Under the pieces are notes generated by a model. The model was not told the DNA's origin. It did not search any database and saw only the letters and a list, made by a program, of their open reading frames with translations. Source: Oscillospiraceae bacterium (GTDB lineage Bacteria; Bacillota; Clostridia; Oscillospirales; Oscillospiraceae). Taken from it: a stretch of DNA of 64,000 bases. Positions 29,016-39,646 of the stretch are shown here, one piece after another. Each line of letters starts with the position of its first letter. The first letter of the stretch is position 1. The stretch is taken from positions 32,512 to 96,511 of the forward strand of contig SVMF01000009.1 in the NCBI GenBank assembly GCA_015067565.1. Direction: 5' to 3'. Both the position numbers and the translations under genes were made by a program.

Positions 29016-30587
29016 ATGAAAAAAGCATTTAGCATTCTCTTGGCACTGGCTCTCATTTTGAGCCTGTCCAGCTTCGTAATGGCTGCAAACATTACGATTA
29101 AAGACGGAGCAGCAGGCTCTGAGTATGCAGCATACCGTATTTTGAACGCAACCGACGGTGGCGAAGGCAAATTTGCATATACCCTCAACGACAAGTATGC
29201 TGACATCCTCTACGCTGTCACCGGCAAGAGCGACCTGGCGGACATCATTGAATACATTTCCGCACTTGATTCCGATGGCGTTCGCGCATTCTCTGATGCA
29301 ACCTACAAGGCTATCATCGAGGCTGATCCCGCTCTTGATGCAGACTACACCTCAGTCGATGGTACATTTGCTAATGTCGAGCAGGGCTACTACCTGATCG
29401 CTGAGAGCAAGGTTGGCGACATGACTGATACCTTCTCTCTGGTTATGCTTACCACTGCAGGCAAGGAAAATGTTACGATCAAGTCTAAGGAAGACAAGCC
29501 TACCGTTCAGAAGCAGGTTATGGAGAAGAATGACTCCACCGACTTTGAGGTTTGGGGCGACAGTGCCGACTACGACTTCAACGATACCATTCCTTACACC
29601 ATCACCGGCAGAATCTCTAATAAGTATGACAACTATAGAAGCTACTACTATAGCATCAATGACTCTATGGAAGACGGCCTGACCTTCAACCGGGATGCTA
29701 AGATTTATGTTGCTAATGGCGACGAAATGTACGAGGTAACCGAGTATTTCAAGCTCACCGTTACCACCAGCGAAAACACCGGCTACGCAAACGGCTTCAC
29801 TGCTGAGTGCAACCTGAAGGAACTGGACGAAGAGTGCGACGAGTTCGTTATCACTTCCGATAGCCTGATTCTTGTTGAGTATTCTGTCACCCTGAATGAA
29901 CACGCCATTGCAGGACCTGAGGGCAATAAGAACACTGTATACCTCGAGTACGAAAACGATCCGTACAACGAAGGTGACGGCGACATTAACACTCCCGATA
30001 AACCCGGTGAGGGCGAAGACGATGACGATGACGATAAGCCCGGCCAGACCGAAGGCGACACCAACATTGTTTTCACTTATGACCTGGTTCTGAACAAGGT
30101 TGACAAGGATGGCAATGCACTGGAAGGCGCAGGTTTCACACTCTTTAAGTGGATCAACAACGACGGTCAGGAGTACTGGGAGAGAGTCGGCGAGGAGATC
30201 ACCGGCGTTACCACATTCTACTATGAGAGCATCGACAACGGCAAGTATAAGCTGGTTGAGACCAAGGTTCCTGAAGGCTACAACAGATGCGAAGACCTGA
30301 TCTTTGAGGTCGTCGGCGACTACGACACCACGAAGGATCCCGTTGAGCTGACCAGGCTTTATGTTGTCAATGAGGACGGCGAGGATATCTCCACTGAGGA
30401 GAATACTCTCTTCATTGCAAATCTTGAGATGGGCACCGTTACAACCAACATCGTTAACCACACTGGTGCTGAGTTGCCCGAGACCGGTGGCATGGGCACT
30501 ACCATGATCTATATTGCCGGCGCTGTTCTGCTCGTTGGCGCAATCGTGCTTCTGGTTGCTAAGAAGCGCATGAACTCTGCTGAGTAA
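29016..30587 (+). CDS. SpaA-type isopeptide-forming major pilin, LPXTG-anchored
   Basis: Signal peptide; KSKEDKPTVQKQV; Cna-B domain NKVDKDGNALEGAGFTLFKW; sorting signal LPETGG + TM + KKRMNSAE. Confidence 0.92.
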   Translation: MKKAFSILLALALILSLSSFVMAANITIKDGAAGSEYAAYRILNATDGGEGKFAYTLNDKYADILYAVTGKSDLADIIEYISALDSDGVRAFSDATYKAIIEADPALDADYTSVDGTFANVEQGYYLIAESKVGDMTDTFSLVMLTTAGKENVTIKSKEDKPTVQKQVMEKNDSTDFEVWGDSADYDFNDTIPYTITGRISNKYDNYRSYYYSINDSMEDGLTFNRDAKIYVANGDEMYEVTEYFKLTVTTSENTGYANGFTAECNLKELDEECDEFVITSDSLILVEYSVTLNEHAIAGPEGNKNTVYLEYENDPYNEGDGDINTPDKPGEGEDDDDDDKPGQTEGDTNIVFTYDLVLNKVDKDGNALEGAGFTLFKWINNDGQEYWERVGEEITGVTTFYYESIDNGKYKLVETKVPEGYNRCEDLIFEVVGDYDTTKDPVELTRLYVVNEDGEDISTEENTLFIANLEMGTVTTNIVNHTGAELPETGGMGTTMIYIAGAVLLVGAIVLLVAKKRMNSAE

Positions 30588-30653
30588 TTGATGCCTGTTG
30601 TAACGTGGGGAGGGTAATCCCTCCCCACGAGATAAGCGTTAGGAGAGCCCAGG

Positions 30654-31472
30654 ATGAAAAAACGTTTTTCTACCATTCTTTTAATATTGGTGTTTCTTGT
30701 TGGGTTGTCCTTGCTCTTATATCCGACGATCAGTAATTACTGGAATTCCTTGCATCAATCTCGCGCCATCGCCGGCTATGTCGACGAGGTGCGAAACTTG
30801 ACAAAGGAAAAATGTGATAGACTCTGGGTGCAGGCCGAAGAGTATAACAGAAAGGTCAGCATTCTCGGGAACCGTTGGCAGATCAGCGCAGATGAGCGCG
30901 AGGAATACTACAAGCAGCTTGATGTTTCGGGCAACGGTATCATGGGATATATTGAGATTCAGGATATCGGAGTTTCCCTCCCGGTCTACCATGGCACGGA
31001 GGACTCAGTTCTCCAGATCGCCATTGGACACCTTGAGGGCACGTCCCTTCCGTCAGGTGGTAGCAGCTCTCACTGCATCCTTTCGGGGCACCGCGGGCTG
31101 CCGTCTGCGACACTGTTTACCGATCTTGACAAGCTTATACCCGGCGATATTTTTACGCTCAATGTACTTGATCGAACATTGACCTACGAAATTTACGAGA
31201 TTCTGACAGTCTTGCCGCATGAGGTCAATAATCTGCGTATTGAGCCGGGGGAAGACCTGTGTACCCTGGTTACCTGTACTCCGTACGGTGTAAATACGCA
31301 CCGTTTGCTACTTAAGGCGCATCGTATTGAGAATATAGAGCAGGAAAAGGCCATCCGCGTGACGGCGGATGCCATGCAGATCGAACCGATCGTTGTTGCG
31401 CCGATGCTTGCCATACCGATGCTGATGGTATTGTTTATTGTGCTGATCGCTCAGCCGAAAAAGAAGAAATGA
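30654..31472 (+). CDS. Class C sortase
   Basis: GYIEIQDIGVSLPVYHGTEDSVLQIAIGHLEGTSLPSGGSSSHCILSGHRGLPSATLFTDLDKL and LVTCTPYGVNTHRLLLKA. Confidence 0.93.
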   Translation: MKKRFSTILLILVFLVGLSLLLYPTISNYWNSLHQSRAIAGYVDEVRNLTKEKCDRLWVQAEEYNRKVSILGNRWQISADEREEYYKQLDVSGNGIMGYIEIQDIGVSLPVYHGTEDSVLQIAIGHLEGTSLPSGGSSSHCILSGHRGLPSATLFTDLDKLIPGDIFTLNVLDRTLTYEIYEILTVLPHEVNNLRIEPGEDLCTLVTCTPYGVNTHRLLLKAHRIENIEQEKAIRVTADAMQIEPIVVAPMLAIPMLMVLFIVLIAQPKKKK

Positions 31473-31481
31473 GGTGATATT

Positions 31482-32138
31482 GTGCAGATCAGAAGAATCC
31501 TTGTGTCGATCATCATCTGCTTCTGCCTGACACTTAATATTGCTGCTGCCGGACCTCTGGATGAGGGGAGAACCGGATCGATCACGGTGAAAATGTCCTT
31601 TGAGGACAAGCCGGTCCCCGGTGGAACGCTGACGATCTATCAGGTCGCTGTTCCCGTTTGGCAGGAGGATCATTATGAATTTGTCTATACGCAGCCTTTT
31701 GATGATTGTCTGTTACCTCTCGATGATTTCAGCACACCCGACTCGGCCAATGGGTTTGTCGAGTATGTGATCGATCACGATATTTTGGGTATAGAAGAGA
31801 CGATCAGCGATCATGGCGTGGTTATGTTCGATCGCCTGGAGCAAGGACTGTATTTGCTCGTTCAGCAGGAGGCTGCAGAAGGCTATTTTTGCGCAACACC
31901 TTTCATGATCAGCGTTCCGATGTATGTCGAGGATGATTGGGTTTATGATATCGATGCTACACCAAAGGTGGATCTCGAGCGTGAGCCTGTTCCGCCTCCT
32001 CCTGTTACACCTCCCGATATCCCCCAGACGGGTATGCTGCAGTGGCCGATTCCTGTGATGGCGATTTCCGGCATTGCGCTTTTCATGACTGGTTGGTTAC
32101 TCTTCTTCAGAAGAAAGAGCCGTGGCGATGAAGCGTAG
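31482..32138 (+). CDS. Minor/basal SpaA-like pilin with IPQTG sorting motif
   Basis: GTG start with GAGGTGATA RBS; GSITVKMSFEDKPVPGGTLTIYQV; DIPQTG + TM + FFRRKSRG. Confidence 0.85.
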   Translation: MQIRRILVSIIICFCLTLNIAAAGPLDEGRTGSITVKMSFEDKPVPGGTLTIYQVAVPVWQEDHYEFVYTQPFDDCLLPLDDFSTPDSANGFVEYVIDHDILGIEETISDHGVVMFDRLEQGLYLLVQQEAAEGYFCATPFMISVPMYVEDDWVYDIDATPKVDLEREPVPPPPVTPPDIPQTGMLQWPIPVMAISGIALFMTGWLLFFRRKSRGDEA

Positions 32139-32781
32139 TTTTGGTGCGATCTTTATGGTTCTTGGGCTTGCGCTTTTGACGGGTGCGTTGCTTCTGTATC
32201 TGAGCAACCATAAGGAAGAGGAACAGGCTGAGCTTTCGGTGCAGGAATTCATGCCGCAAGTGGTTGAACGCATCGAGCTTAATGTGCAGGCACTCAAACA
32301 ACAGGTTGACATGCAGGAAAGTCCATCTGAATCTGTTGAGAGTGAGTCGCAGATGCCGTATGAACCGGACTATTACAGCACAGAAATGACGGTCGAAACA
32401 ATTGACGGTTATGATTTTATTGGCTATTTAACAATTGATAAACTGGATCTGCAGCTGCCGATCCTTGCGCAGTCAGATGATGCGAAGCTGAAAAAATCGC
32501 CGTGCCGTTTTTCAGGCGCGACGAAAACCAACGATCTTGTGATTGGTGCACATAATTATAGTCGTCATTTTGGCAGGATCACGGAACTCAAGAGTGGAGA
32601 TATCATTTATCTAACCGATATGGACGGAAGAATATGGAAATATACCTATGTGACACAAGAGATTTTAGGACCCAATGATGTCGATATTCTTACAAATGCA
32701 GAATACGCGCTGACGCTTTTCACCTGTACCTACGGTGGTCGTAGCCGTATTACGCTTCGCTTTGATCTTGTGGAGACATAA
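32122..32781 (+). CDS. Second sortase family protein
   Basis: IGYLTIDKLDLQLPIL, TNDLVIGAHNYSRHFGRI (catalytic His), LTLFTCTYGGRSRITLRF (catalytic Cys/Arg). Confidence 0.88.
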   Translation: MAMKRSFGAIFMVLGLALLTGALLLYLSNHKEEEQAELSVQEFMPQVVERIELNVQALKQQVDMQESPSESVESESQMPYEPDYYSTEMTVETIDGYDFIGYLTIDKLDLQLPILAQSDDAKLKKSPCRFSGATKTNDLVIGAHNYSRHFGRITELKSGDIIYLTDMDGRIWKYTYVTQEILGPNDVDILTNAEYALTLFTCTYGGRSRITLRFDLVET

Positions 32782-32817
32782 GTGTAAAAAGTCCGAAATT
32801 GAAAATTTGATAAAACA

Positions 32818-32866
32818 ATTCCCTGCAAAATCAGGAGTTCTTTCCTGTATTTTGCAGGGAATTTTC
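32818..32866. terminator. Terminator between sortase and oadA (convergent)
   Basis: attccctgcaaaatcagga...tcctgtattttgcagggaat hairpin followed by T-rich sequence. Confidence 0.75.
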
Positions 32867-32925
32867 AACTTTTTGTTGGAAGTGTTTTAATGAAATGAGA
32901 TTTATTAGCAGTCCCTTAATTCTTT

Positions 32926-34368
32926 TTATCCGCCGCAATCTTCGACATAGAGCTCGCGCACTGCGTTGGGATCAGCCTTGGGGGCGGTCTCTTTGGCAGG
33001 AGCTGCGGGAGCTTCTTTCTGCGGATTGTTGCGGTAGGCGAGGAACTTCGGAGCAACCTGAGGGAACAGGGCGTAGGAAAGAACGTCCTCTTCGCACTTG
33101 GCAAGATCGCCGGCTTCCTTGCGGTACTTTTCCAGTTCCGGTTCAAGAAGATCTGCAGGGCGGCAGGTGATAACCTTGTCATCGCCGATGCACTTTCTGC
33201 GGACTTCCTCATTAACTTCACCGGGCAGCTTGCCATATTCACCGCGGAGCAGACCCTTGGATTCCTTCGGAACCATCTTGTAGCGCTCGCCGCCGATGAT
33301 GTTCATAACGGCCTGCGTGCCAACGATCTGGCTGGTCGGAGTGACAAGGGGAGGATAACCGAAGTCCTTACGAACACGGGGAACCTCAGCAAGAACATCG
33401 TAGTAACGATCTTCCTGTCCAGCTTGTTTGAGCTGACCGAGCATATTCGATAACATGCCGCCAGGAACCTGATACATCAGGGCCTTGGTATCCACATTGA
33501 GCACCTTGGGATCCAATGTGCCGTCCTTCTTGAGTTTTTCAGCGACCTTGCGGAAGTGAACGGCAGCTTCATTTAGCTTGACCAGATCCATACCGGTATC
33601 ACGTTCAGTGCCCTCGAGCGTTGCAACCAAGGACTCGGTTGCCGGCTGAGAGGTGCCATTTGCAAGGGGTGAGAGCGCACAGTCAACGATATCCACGCCT
33701 GCCTGAGCGGCCATCAGGTTGACCATGTCGCCCGTGCCGGCGGTGTTATGCGTGTGCATATGGATGGGGACGGAGACATTGTCCTTGAGCTTCTTGACCA
33801 GCTCAAATGCGTGGTAGGGAAGCAGGAGGTTTGCCATGTCTTTGATGCAGATGGAATCAGCACCCATCTTCTCAAGCTCCTTGGCAACATTGACAAAATA
33901 CTCGTCATTATGGACGGGACTGACGGTGTAGCTCAGAGCGACCTCGGCCCATGCTCCATACTTCTTCACGGACTCAACGGCCTTGCGCAGATTACGAATG
34001 TCGTTCAGGGCATCAAAAACTCGAACAACATCAATGCCGTTTTCGATAGACTTCTTGCAGAACTCTTCGACGACATCGTCGGCATAGTGCTTGTAGCCAA
34101 GGATGTTCTGGCCACGGAAGAGCATTTGCAGCTTGGTTTTGGGCATGTGCTTTTTAATGGTACGCAGTCTTTCCCACGGATCTTCATTCAAAAAACGCAT
34201 ACAAACGTCGAAGGTTGCACCGCCCCAACACTCGCAGGACCAGTAGCCCATATTGTCGAGCATTTCAAGCGCGGGGAGCATATCCTCTAAACGCATACGG
34301 GTTGCAGCCTGCGACTGGTGTGCGTCACGGAGAATGGTTTCAGTAATTTTTAAGGGATTCTTTTTCAT
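32926..34368 (-). CDS. oadA: Oxaloacetate decarboxylase alpha / pyruvate carboxylase subunit B-type carboxyltransferase
   Basis: ITETILRDAHQSQAATRMRLEDMLPALEMLDNMGYWSCECWGGATFDVCMRFLNEDPWERLR. Confidence 0.95.
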   Translation of the reverse strand: MKKNPLKITETILRDAHQSQAATRMRLEDMLPALEMLDNMGYWSCECWGGATFDVCMRFLNEDPWERLRTIKKHMPKTKLQMLFRGQNILGYKHYADDVVEEFCKKSIENGIDVVRVFDALNDIRNLRKAVESVKKYGAWAEVALSYTVSPVHNDEYFVNVAKELEKMGADSICIKDMANLLLPYHAFELVKKLKDNVSVPIHMHTHNTAGTGDMVNLMAAQAGVDIVDCALSPLANGTSQPATESLVATLEGTERDTGMDLVKLNEAAVHFRKVAEKLKKDGTLDPKVLNVDTKALMYQVPGGMLSNMLGQLKQAGQEDRYYDVLAEVPRVRKDFGYPPLVTPTSQIVGTQAVMNIIGGERYKMVPKESKGLLRGEYGKLPGEVNEEVRRKCIGDDKVITCRPADLLEPELEKYRKEAGDLAKCEEDVLSYALFPQVAPKFLAYRNNPQKEAPAAPAKETAPKADPNAVRELYVEDCGG

Positions 34369-34380
34369 AAGTTAACCTCC

Positions 34381-35787
34381 TTAACCGCCGAGCAGAGCAA
34401 TAAATACGCCTGCGGCAACAGCAGAGCCGATAACACCGGCAACGTTCGGGCCCATCGCGTGCATGAGTAAGAAGTTGGAAGGATCATCCTTCTGTCCTAC
34501 TTTCTGCGAAACACGAGCTGCCATCGGAACGGCGGAAACACCGGCAGAGCCAATAAGCGGATTGATCTTCTTGCCTTCCGGCAGGAAGAGATTCATGAAC
34601 TTTGCGAGCAGAACGCCGCCTGCGCTACCGCCTGCAAAGGCGAAGATACCAAGTGCGAGGATACCGAGAGTCTTCGGATCGAGGAAGCTTTCTGCTTTTG
34701 CGGTAGCGCCGACCGAGACGCCGAGGAAGATGACAACGATGTTCATCAGCTCGTTCTGAGCGGTCTTTGCCAAGCGTTCTGTAACGCCGCATTCACGGAA
34801 CAGGTTACCGAGCATTAAGCAGCCAATCAGGGGCACTGCGCTCGGCAGGATCAATGCTACAAAAGCGGTAACAGCGATCGGGAAAATGATCTTTTCCTTC
34901 TTGCTGACAGTTCGCAGATTGTCCATACGGATGAGTCGTTCCTTCTTGGTTGTCAGGCCCCTCATAATGGGAGGCTGAATAACAGGAACGAGAGCCATAT
35001 AGGAATATGCTGCGATTGCGATGGGGCCAAGCAGCTCCGGTGAGAGCAGGGAGGTAGTGTAGATTGCAGTGGGGCCGTCTGCACCACCGATGATACCGAT
35101 GGAACCGGCCTCTTGCTGATTGAAGCCCAGAACGCTGTTTGCGAGGATGAATGCAACGAAAATGCCAAGCTGCGCAGCAGCACCGAGGAACAGGCTCTTC
35201 GGATTTGCAATCAGCGGAGCGAAATCGGTCATTGCGCCAACGCCGATGAAGATCAAGCACGGATAAATACCGAGTTTGACCCCCAGGTAGAGGATATCGA
35301 TCAAACCTGCGGTCTCAGTCGAGCCGTCGGGAAGGGTAATACCGTCTTTGATCAGGGACCAATTGATGTGTCCACCTTCAAAAATCTCGCTGTGGAACAT
35401 TCCTGCACCGGGCAGGTTGGTCAAAAGCATACCAAATGCGATGGGCAAAAGGAGCAGCGGTTCAAACCCCTTGCCGATGGCAAGATACATCAGGACGAAG
35501 GAAATGAGGATCATCACAATGGGCTTCCAGTCAGCAGAATTGACGAGTTTCTTCACACCGGTTTGCTCAAGGAAGTCTGCCAGCGCTTCGCTGTTGGTCT
35601 TATCATCGGAAGTGGCTTTCTGCTGATTGGAAGATTCTTCCTGCAGGGAAGTATTTTGGGTGCCGGTAGTCAGGACTTGGGGCTCTTCAGAAGCGGAAGC
35701 TGCCAGAGTGAAGCACAAACATACAAGGAAGGCCAACACCAAAAGCGCGATGGAAAGCCGATGCGCCTTTTTGCTGTTCTTAAACAT
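34381..35787 (-). CDS. oadB: Sodium-translocating decarboxylase beta subunit
   Basis: [62 protein letters not shown]. Confidence 0.95.
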   Translation of the reverse strand: MFKNSKKAHRLSIALLVLAFLVCLCFTLAASASEEPQVLTTGTQNTSLQEESSNQQKATSDDKTNSEALADFLEQTGVKKLVNSADWKPIVMILISFVLMYLAIGKGFEPLLLLPIAFGMLLTNLPGAGMFHSEIFEGGHINWSLIKDGITLPDGSTETAGLIDILYLGVKLGIYPCLIFIGVGAMTDFAPLIANPKSLFLGAAAQLGIFVAFILANSVLGFNQQEAGSIGIIGGADGPTAIYTTSLLSPELLGPIAIAAYSYMALVPVIQPPIMRGLTTKKERLIRMDNLRTVSKKEKIIFPIAVTAFVALILPSAVPLIGCLMLGNLFRECGVTERLAKTAQNELMNIVVIFLGVSVGATAKAESFLDPKTLGILALGIFAFAGGSAGGVLLAKFMNLFLPEGKKINPLIGSAGVSAVPMAARVSQKVGQKDDPSNFLLMHAMGPNVAGVIGSAVAAGVFIALLGG

Positions 35788-35811
35788 ATCTGTTTCTCTC
35801 CTTAGTTGCGA

Positions 35812-36168
35812 TCAGGTAATGGAGCAGATCAGAGCCTGAGTTTCAACGCTGTCGCCCTTGCGAACATTGACACCGGAAACCGTGCCATCACACGGAGCAA
35901 GGATCTCATTTTCCATCTTCATAGCCTCGAGGATGACAAGAACTGTGCCCTTGGTAACCTTCTGACCGTTCTGAACACGAACATCCAGAATTGTACCAGG
36001 CATCGGTGCTTTGACTTGCATCCCACCTGCGGGAGTTGCAGCTGGTGCGGGCTTTGCCGCGGGAGCATTCATGGTGGAGGGAGCGTTCATTTCCTCGATC
36101 TCGATCTCATACAGAGAACCATTGACATTAACACGATACTTTTTCATTTTTATATTTCCTTTCTTCAT
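35812..36168 (-). CDS. Biotin/lipoyl carrier protein
   Basis: VKAPMPGTILDVRVQNGQKVTKGTVLVILEAMKMENEILAPCDG biotinylation motif; Ala/Pro linker. Confidence 0.94.
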   Translation of the reverse strand: MKKGNIKMKKYRVNVNGSLYEIEIEEMNAPSTMNAPAAKPAPAATPAGGMQVKAPMPGTILDVRVQNGQKVTKGTVLVILEAMKMENEILAPCDGTVSGVNVRKGDSVETQALICSIT

Positions 36169-36425
36169 TAAATTTTCTTGATGGACACGATGCGAAGTGC
36201 GGCTGCGTTGGTGCCGGAATATTCAGCGACAGCGGCAGACAGAGCAGCGACGAGCTCAGCGCGGTTGGGGATCTCGTCGGTTATTTGGGCGGTGGGGACA
36301 GTTTCTTTGGGTGTTTCTTTGCGATCACGGCAGAGCATACCTAGCAGGTAGCATAAGCCGATGATCAGGGATAGCACGATAAAGACCGTTGCAAATCCAA
36401 TGACAACAACAAACCAGTTTTCCAT
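36168..36425 (-). CDS. OadG-like decarboxylase gamma subunit
   Basis: Single N-terminal TM (VVVIGFATVFIVLSLIIGLCYLLGML), C-terminal ELVAALSAAVAEY; start of the oad gene block. Confidence 0.82.
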   Translation of the reverse strand: MENWFVVVIGFATVFIVLSLIIGLCYLLGMLCRDRKETPKETVPTAQITDEIPNRAELVAALSAAVAEYSGTNAAALRIVSIKKI

Positions 36426-36481
36426 ATGGTTCCTCCTTATGTTTTTCTATCATCAGGCGCGTGCGCCGTACGAGATGTTCA

Positions 36482-39400
36482 TTAGGCCTCGATGGTGAAG
36501 CCCTTTTGTGCCAGGAGCTTGCCGTTGATGTAGACCTCTACGAGGAAACGGCCGGTCTGGACAGTTGTTTTGCCGTCTGCATCAAGCTGCAACGGCTTAG
36601 GAACGATGCCGGTGTGACGGCGCTCGAACCAGACAGAAGCCCATGTCATTTCACGGTCATCTACCAGGATGACACCGCCTTGAGATGCTCGTCTGACAAC
36701 ATAGGTCACATGAACCTTGTCATTGATGACTGCAGTAGAAAGATCGCAGCTGTCAATCTGGATGCACATGGCGATATCTTCATCTGACTTGAAGCTCGTG
36801 CGACGTTCGCTCAGAAGGTCACGGAAGTCCCACGTATCCTTATCAGGCTTTTTCCACAGTGCGATTAGGCTGTCGGACTCGTATCCGTCGCCGTAGGGGG
36901 TGGCAGGGAGAATCTGGTAGCCGTTAAAAGGAATCGCATCAGCAGTTGATGCTTCGATCGTGGTTGTTCCGAAAATGCGGGGATATGTATTGCTGTCGGT
37001 ATCCAATGCCATCAGGGTGATCTCATAATATGCATTGGACGGCAGATACTGTAACGTTACGGAATTTTCAACAGCAGAAGAGCAGGAAACACTGGGGACT
37101 GCATATCCTTCTTCTTCGTTATAATAGCCGTCCTTCAGCTTGTAGCTGATTCGCCACTGACCGTCCGGTTCTCCGGCCGGTGTGTCCCAGGTAACGATGA
37201 GATTGCCGTTTTCGTCGGCAGAGGCATTCAGGTTGTTGACGATAATCGGGTTTTCGACCAATTCCAGATGCTCAGGATCAGCCATTCCGTGTGTGAACAA
37301 TGAGAAAATATAGGCCGTCTTGAAGTCGGGGACGGTGATATCAATGGTCGTTTCCGTTGTTTCGACTCGCTTATAGTTTCCGCTGGGTTCCTGATAAGAG
37401 ATTGTCCACTTATCCGGCGTGCTTGCTGTGCTGTCCCAACCGAGGGTAATGGTGTTGTCCACGATATTCTTGATCTCGAAATTACTGACAACGACACGGG
37501 GATAAACATCGTATTCTGTGCTGTTTTCACCTACAATGAAAATACTGTCAACGTTTTCAATTGTGAATACATAGGTTTTGTACAGCTCAAGACCGTTGAT
37601 CTGATAGCTTTCGCCATCGAAACGGTAGGTGTGTGCATCGCTGCCGTCCGATTGCGCGTAGCTAAGCTTCCACTGAGACGGTACAGGTCCCTTGTGATCA
37701 AAAGACAACATCACATCGCCATCATTATTCAATCGTTCAAGTTTGATATCCGAAATGGTCGTATATTCATTCGTTGTTTCGACCATGGACGGAACAGCCG
37801 TGGAAAAATCGTGATATTTTGCAGCCTCGACGCTGATGGTGTAGGAGGTTTTTTCCTTGAGGTCTGCAAAACAGTACTGATGATCGGAGCGCAGTGCTGT
37901 GTGGACATTGCCGAAGGAATCGGTACACAGCACATTAAAATGCTCGGGATTGTCATCGGAAATGATCTCAACAATGATCTGCGAGGGAGTTGTTGAAACG
38001 CTCTTGATTTCCGTCACATCGATAAAGTACCAGTTGATCAGGAAGTAGCCTCCGACGGCCAATGCTAGGAAGATCGCTGCAATGACGATCCAGCGAAGCC
38101 GTGAGGTCTTCTTTTTCTCGGAAGGCTCGTCTTCATCACTAAGGGTATCGGCAGAGATCTTGTCGGCATACTCGTGCATTGGGACAGAAGTCTCTTGCAC
38201 TTGTTCGGCTTCTTTGGAGAGCTCAGGCTCCTCAGACGGGGTAATTTGATCATCCTTCGAAACACCAACGGTAAACTCGACATTTGGGCCCGGTGCATCG
38301 ATGTATTCATTGACGGAGGCCATAAGTGCATCAAAATCCATCTGCTCCGGCAGATCGGCAGGAGCTTCCTCCGCAACAGCATCGGCTTCCTCAACAGGGG
38401 TCTCGGGCTGCTCAGCCTCTTCGGTTACTACATCATTACCGACGGTACTACGGTCAGGAGCAAAGCTTTCACGGAAGTTTTCATCGAGTGCATCGGCATC
38501 TGTCATGCGGATGGGTCCTTCTTCGGTCGGCTCATCAATCAGAGGCAGAGGATCCAGCTCGGCCACGATCGGAGGTGCGATCAGACTGTCGGAAATGTTG
38601 TTTCGCTGGAGATAATTTACAATATCCTGCTTCATTTCCTCAGGAGTCTGGTAACGATCTTCCTTTTTGAACGCACAAGCCTTCAGGACAATCGCAGCCA
38701 GTTCATAATCGGCATAGATCGGGGTAGGCAAGGGCTTGCCGGTCAGACGCAGCTTGTCTGCCATTGCACCGTTGGTGCTCTCGTCCTCGAACGGAGAGTG
38801 ATTGCCGTTGTATATGCGGTAGAGCAGCATGCCCAACGAATAAATGTCGACCGTATGATTTGCAGTCATCATAATGTCAGACAATTCCGGCGCAGAGTAC
38901 GCTCCAATATATTCTTCCGGAACGGTTGCGTACTTCAAAAATTCTATTTCCGTCAGACCAAGGCCACCAAGCAGGAATTTTCCGTTTGGAAGAAGGTAAA
39001 CATTTTCGGGGGTGATGTTCATATGCATATATCCGCCTTGACGGCATGCAATGACCGAGTCGCACAGATCAATGGCAAGATTGACAGCTCGCAGATGTGT
39101 CATTGCATTCATATTCACAAACTCACCGAGTGAGATGTTCAGAGGATACAATACATACACGTCATAGCCAACGCCGCTCTCCTTGGCTTCGATCTGGTGT
39201 GAGATCGCGCCGACAAAACCGCCATTTTTGCTCAAGCGCTGACCGATAGAGAGCTCCTTTGCGATATCCTCGGCCAGGTTGCCGTAATATGCATGGACAG
39301 CAGCTTCGTCGGGATACGCTCCGGATAGGATCAAAGCGCGAATGCGGCTGTCGTTTTCGGGCAGGGAAATAATCTTTAAGATATAATGCTCGTCTTTGTC

Positions 39401-39505
39401 ATCCTTTCGTAGGATGTAACTTGAGCGTCCATTCTGTCCAATGTGCTCTTTCTCCAGATTAAGGCCGTCGAGCAAGGGTGAGATCATCTTCAAATCGGAC
39501 ATCAT
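36482..39505 (-). CDS. Transmembrane Ser/Thr kinase-like protein (predicted pseudokinase) with FN3-like ectodomain
   Basis: Kinase fold motifs YILKII, MHMNITPENVYLLPNGKFLLGGLGL, YIGAYSAPEL...DIYSLGMLLYRI; TM WIVIAAIFLALAVGGYFLINWYF; repeated FN3-like strands (WTISYQEPSG, WRISYKLKDG). Confidence 0.82.
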   Translation of the reverse strand: MMSDLKMISPLLDGLNLEKEHIGQNGRSSYILRKDDKDEHYILKIISLPENDSRIRALILSGAYPDEAAVHAYYGNLAEDIAKELSIGQRLSKNGGFVGAISHQIEAKESGVGYDVYVLYPLNISLGEFVNMNAMTHLRAVNLAIDLCDSVIACRQGGYMHMNITPENVYLLPNGKFLLGGLGLTEIEFLKYATVPEEYIGAYSAPELSDIMMTANHTVDIYSLGMLLYRIYNGNHSPFEDESTNGAMADKLRLTGKPLPTPIYADYELAAIVLKACAFKKEDRYQTPEEMKQDIVNYLQRNNISDSLIAPPIVAELDPLPLIDEPTEEGPIRMTDADALDENFRESFAPDRSTVGNDVVTEEAEQPETPVEEADAVAEEAPADLPEQMDFDALMASVNEYIDAPGPNVEFTVGVSKDDQITPSEEPELSKEAEQVQETSVPMHEYADKISADTLSDEDEPSEKKKTSRLRWIVIAAIFLALAVGGYFLINWYFIDVTEIKSVSTTPSQIIVEIISDDNPEHFNVLCTDSFGNVHTALRSDHQYCFADLKEKTSYTISVEAAKYHDFSTAVPSMVETTNEYTTISDIKLERLNNDGDVMLSFDHKGPVPSQWKLSYAQSDGSDAHTYRFDGESYQINGLELYKTYVFTIENVDSIFIVGENSTEYDVYPRVVVSNFEIKNIVDNTITLGWDSTASTPDKWTISYQEPSGNYKRVETTETTIDITVPDFKTAYIFSLFTHGMADPEHLELVENPIIVNNLNASADENGNLIVTWDTPAGEPDGQWRISYKLKDGYYNEEEGYAVPSVSCSSAVENSVTLQYLPSNAYYEITLMALDTDSNTYPRIFGTTTIEASTADAIPFNGYQILPATPYGDGYESDSLIALWKKPDKDTWDFRDLLSERRTSFKSDEDIAMCIQIDSCDLSTAVINDKVHVTYVVRRASQGGVILVDDREMTWASVWFERRHTGIVPKPLQLDADGKTTVQTGRFLVEVYINGKLLAQKGFTIEA

Positions 39506-39646
39506 TACGCCTCCTTTTGTTAATACTCAAATTCTCACATATATATAGTATAATATTTTTTGAAAAAAATCAATAAGATTCTTGTCATATGAGAAATAAA
39601 ATGTTATTATATAGAAAATCGGATACGATTGAAAGGAGATCCACGG

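Noticed and set aside
30000-30060. Acidic low-complexity GEDDDDDDKPG as a possible second domain or frameshift site
   Set aside because: Simple interdomain linker in the major pilin, in frame on both sides.
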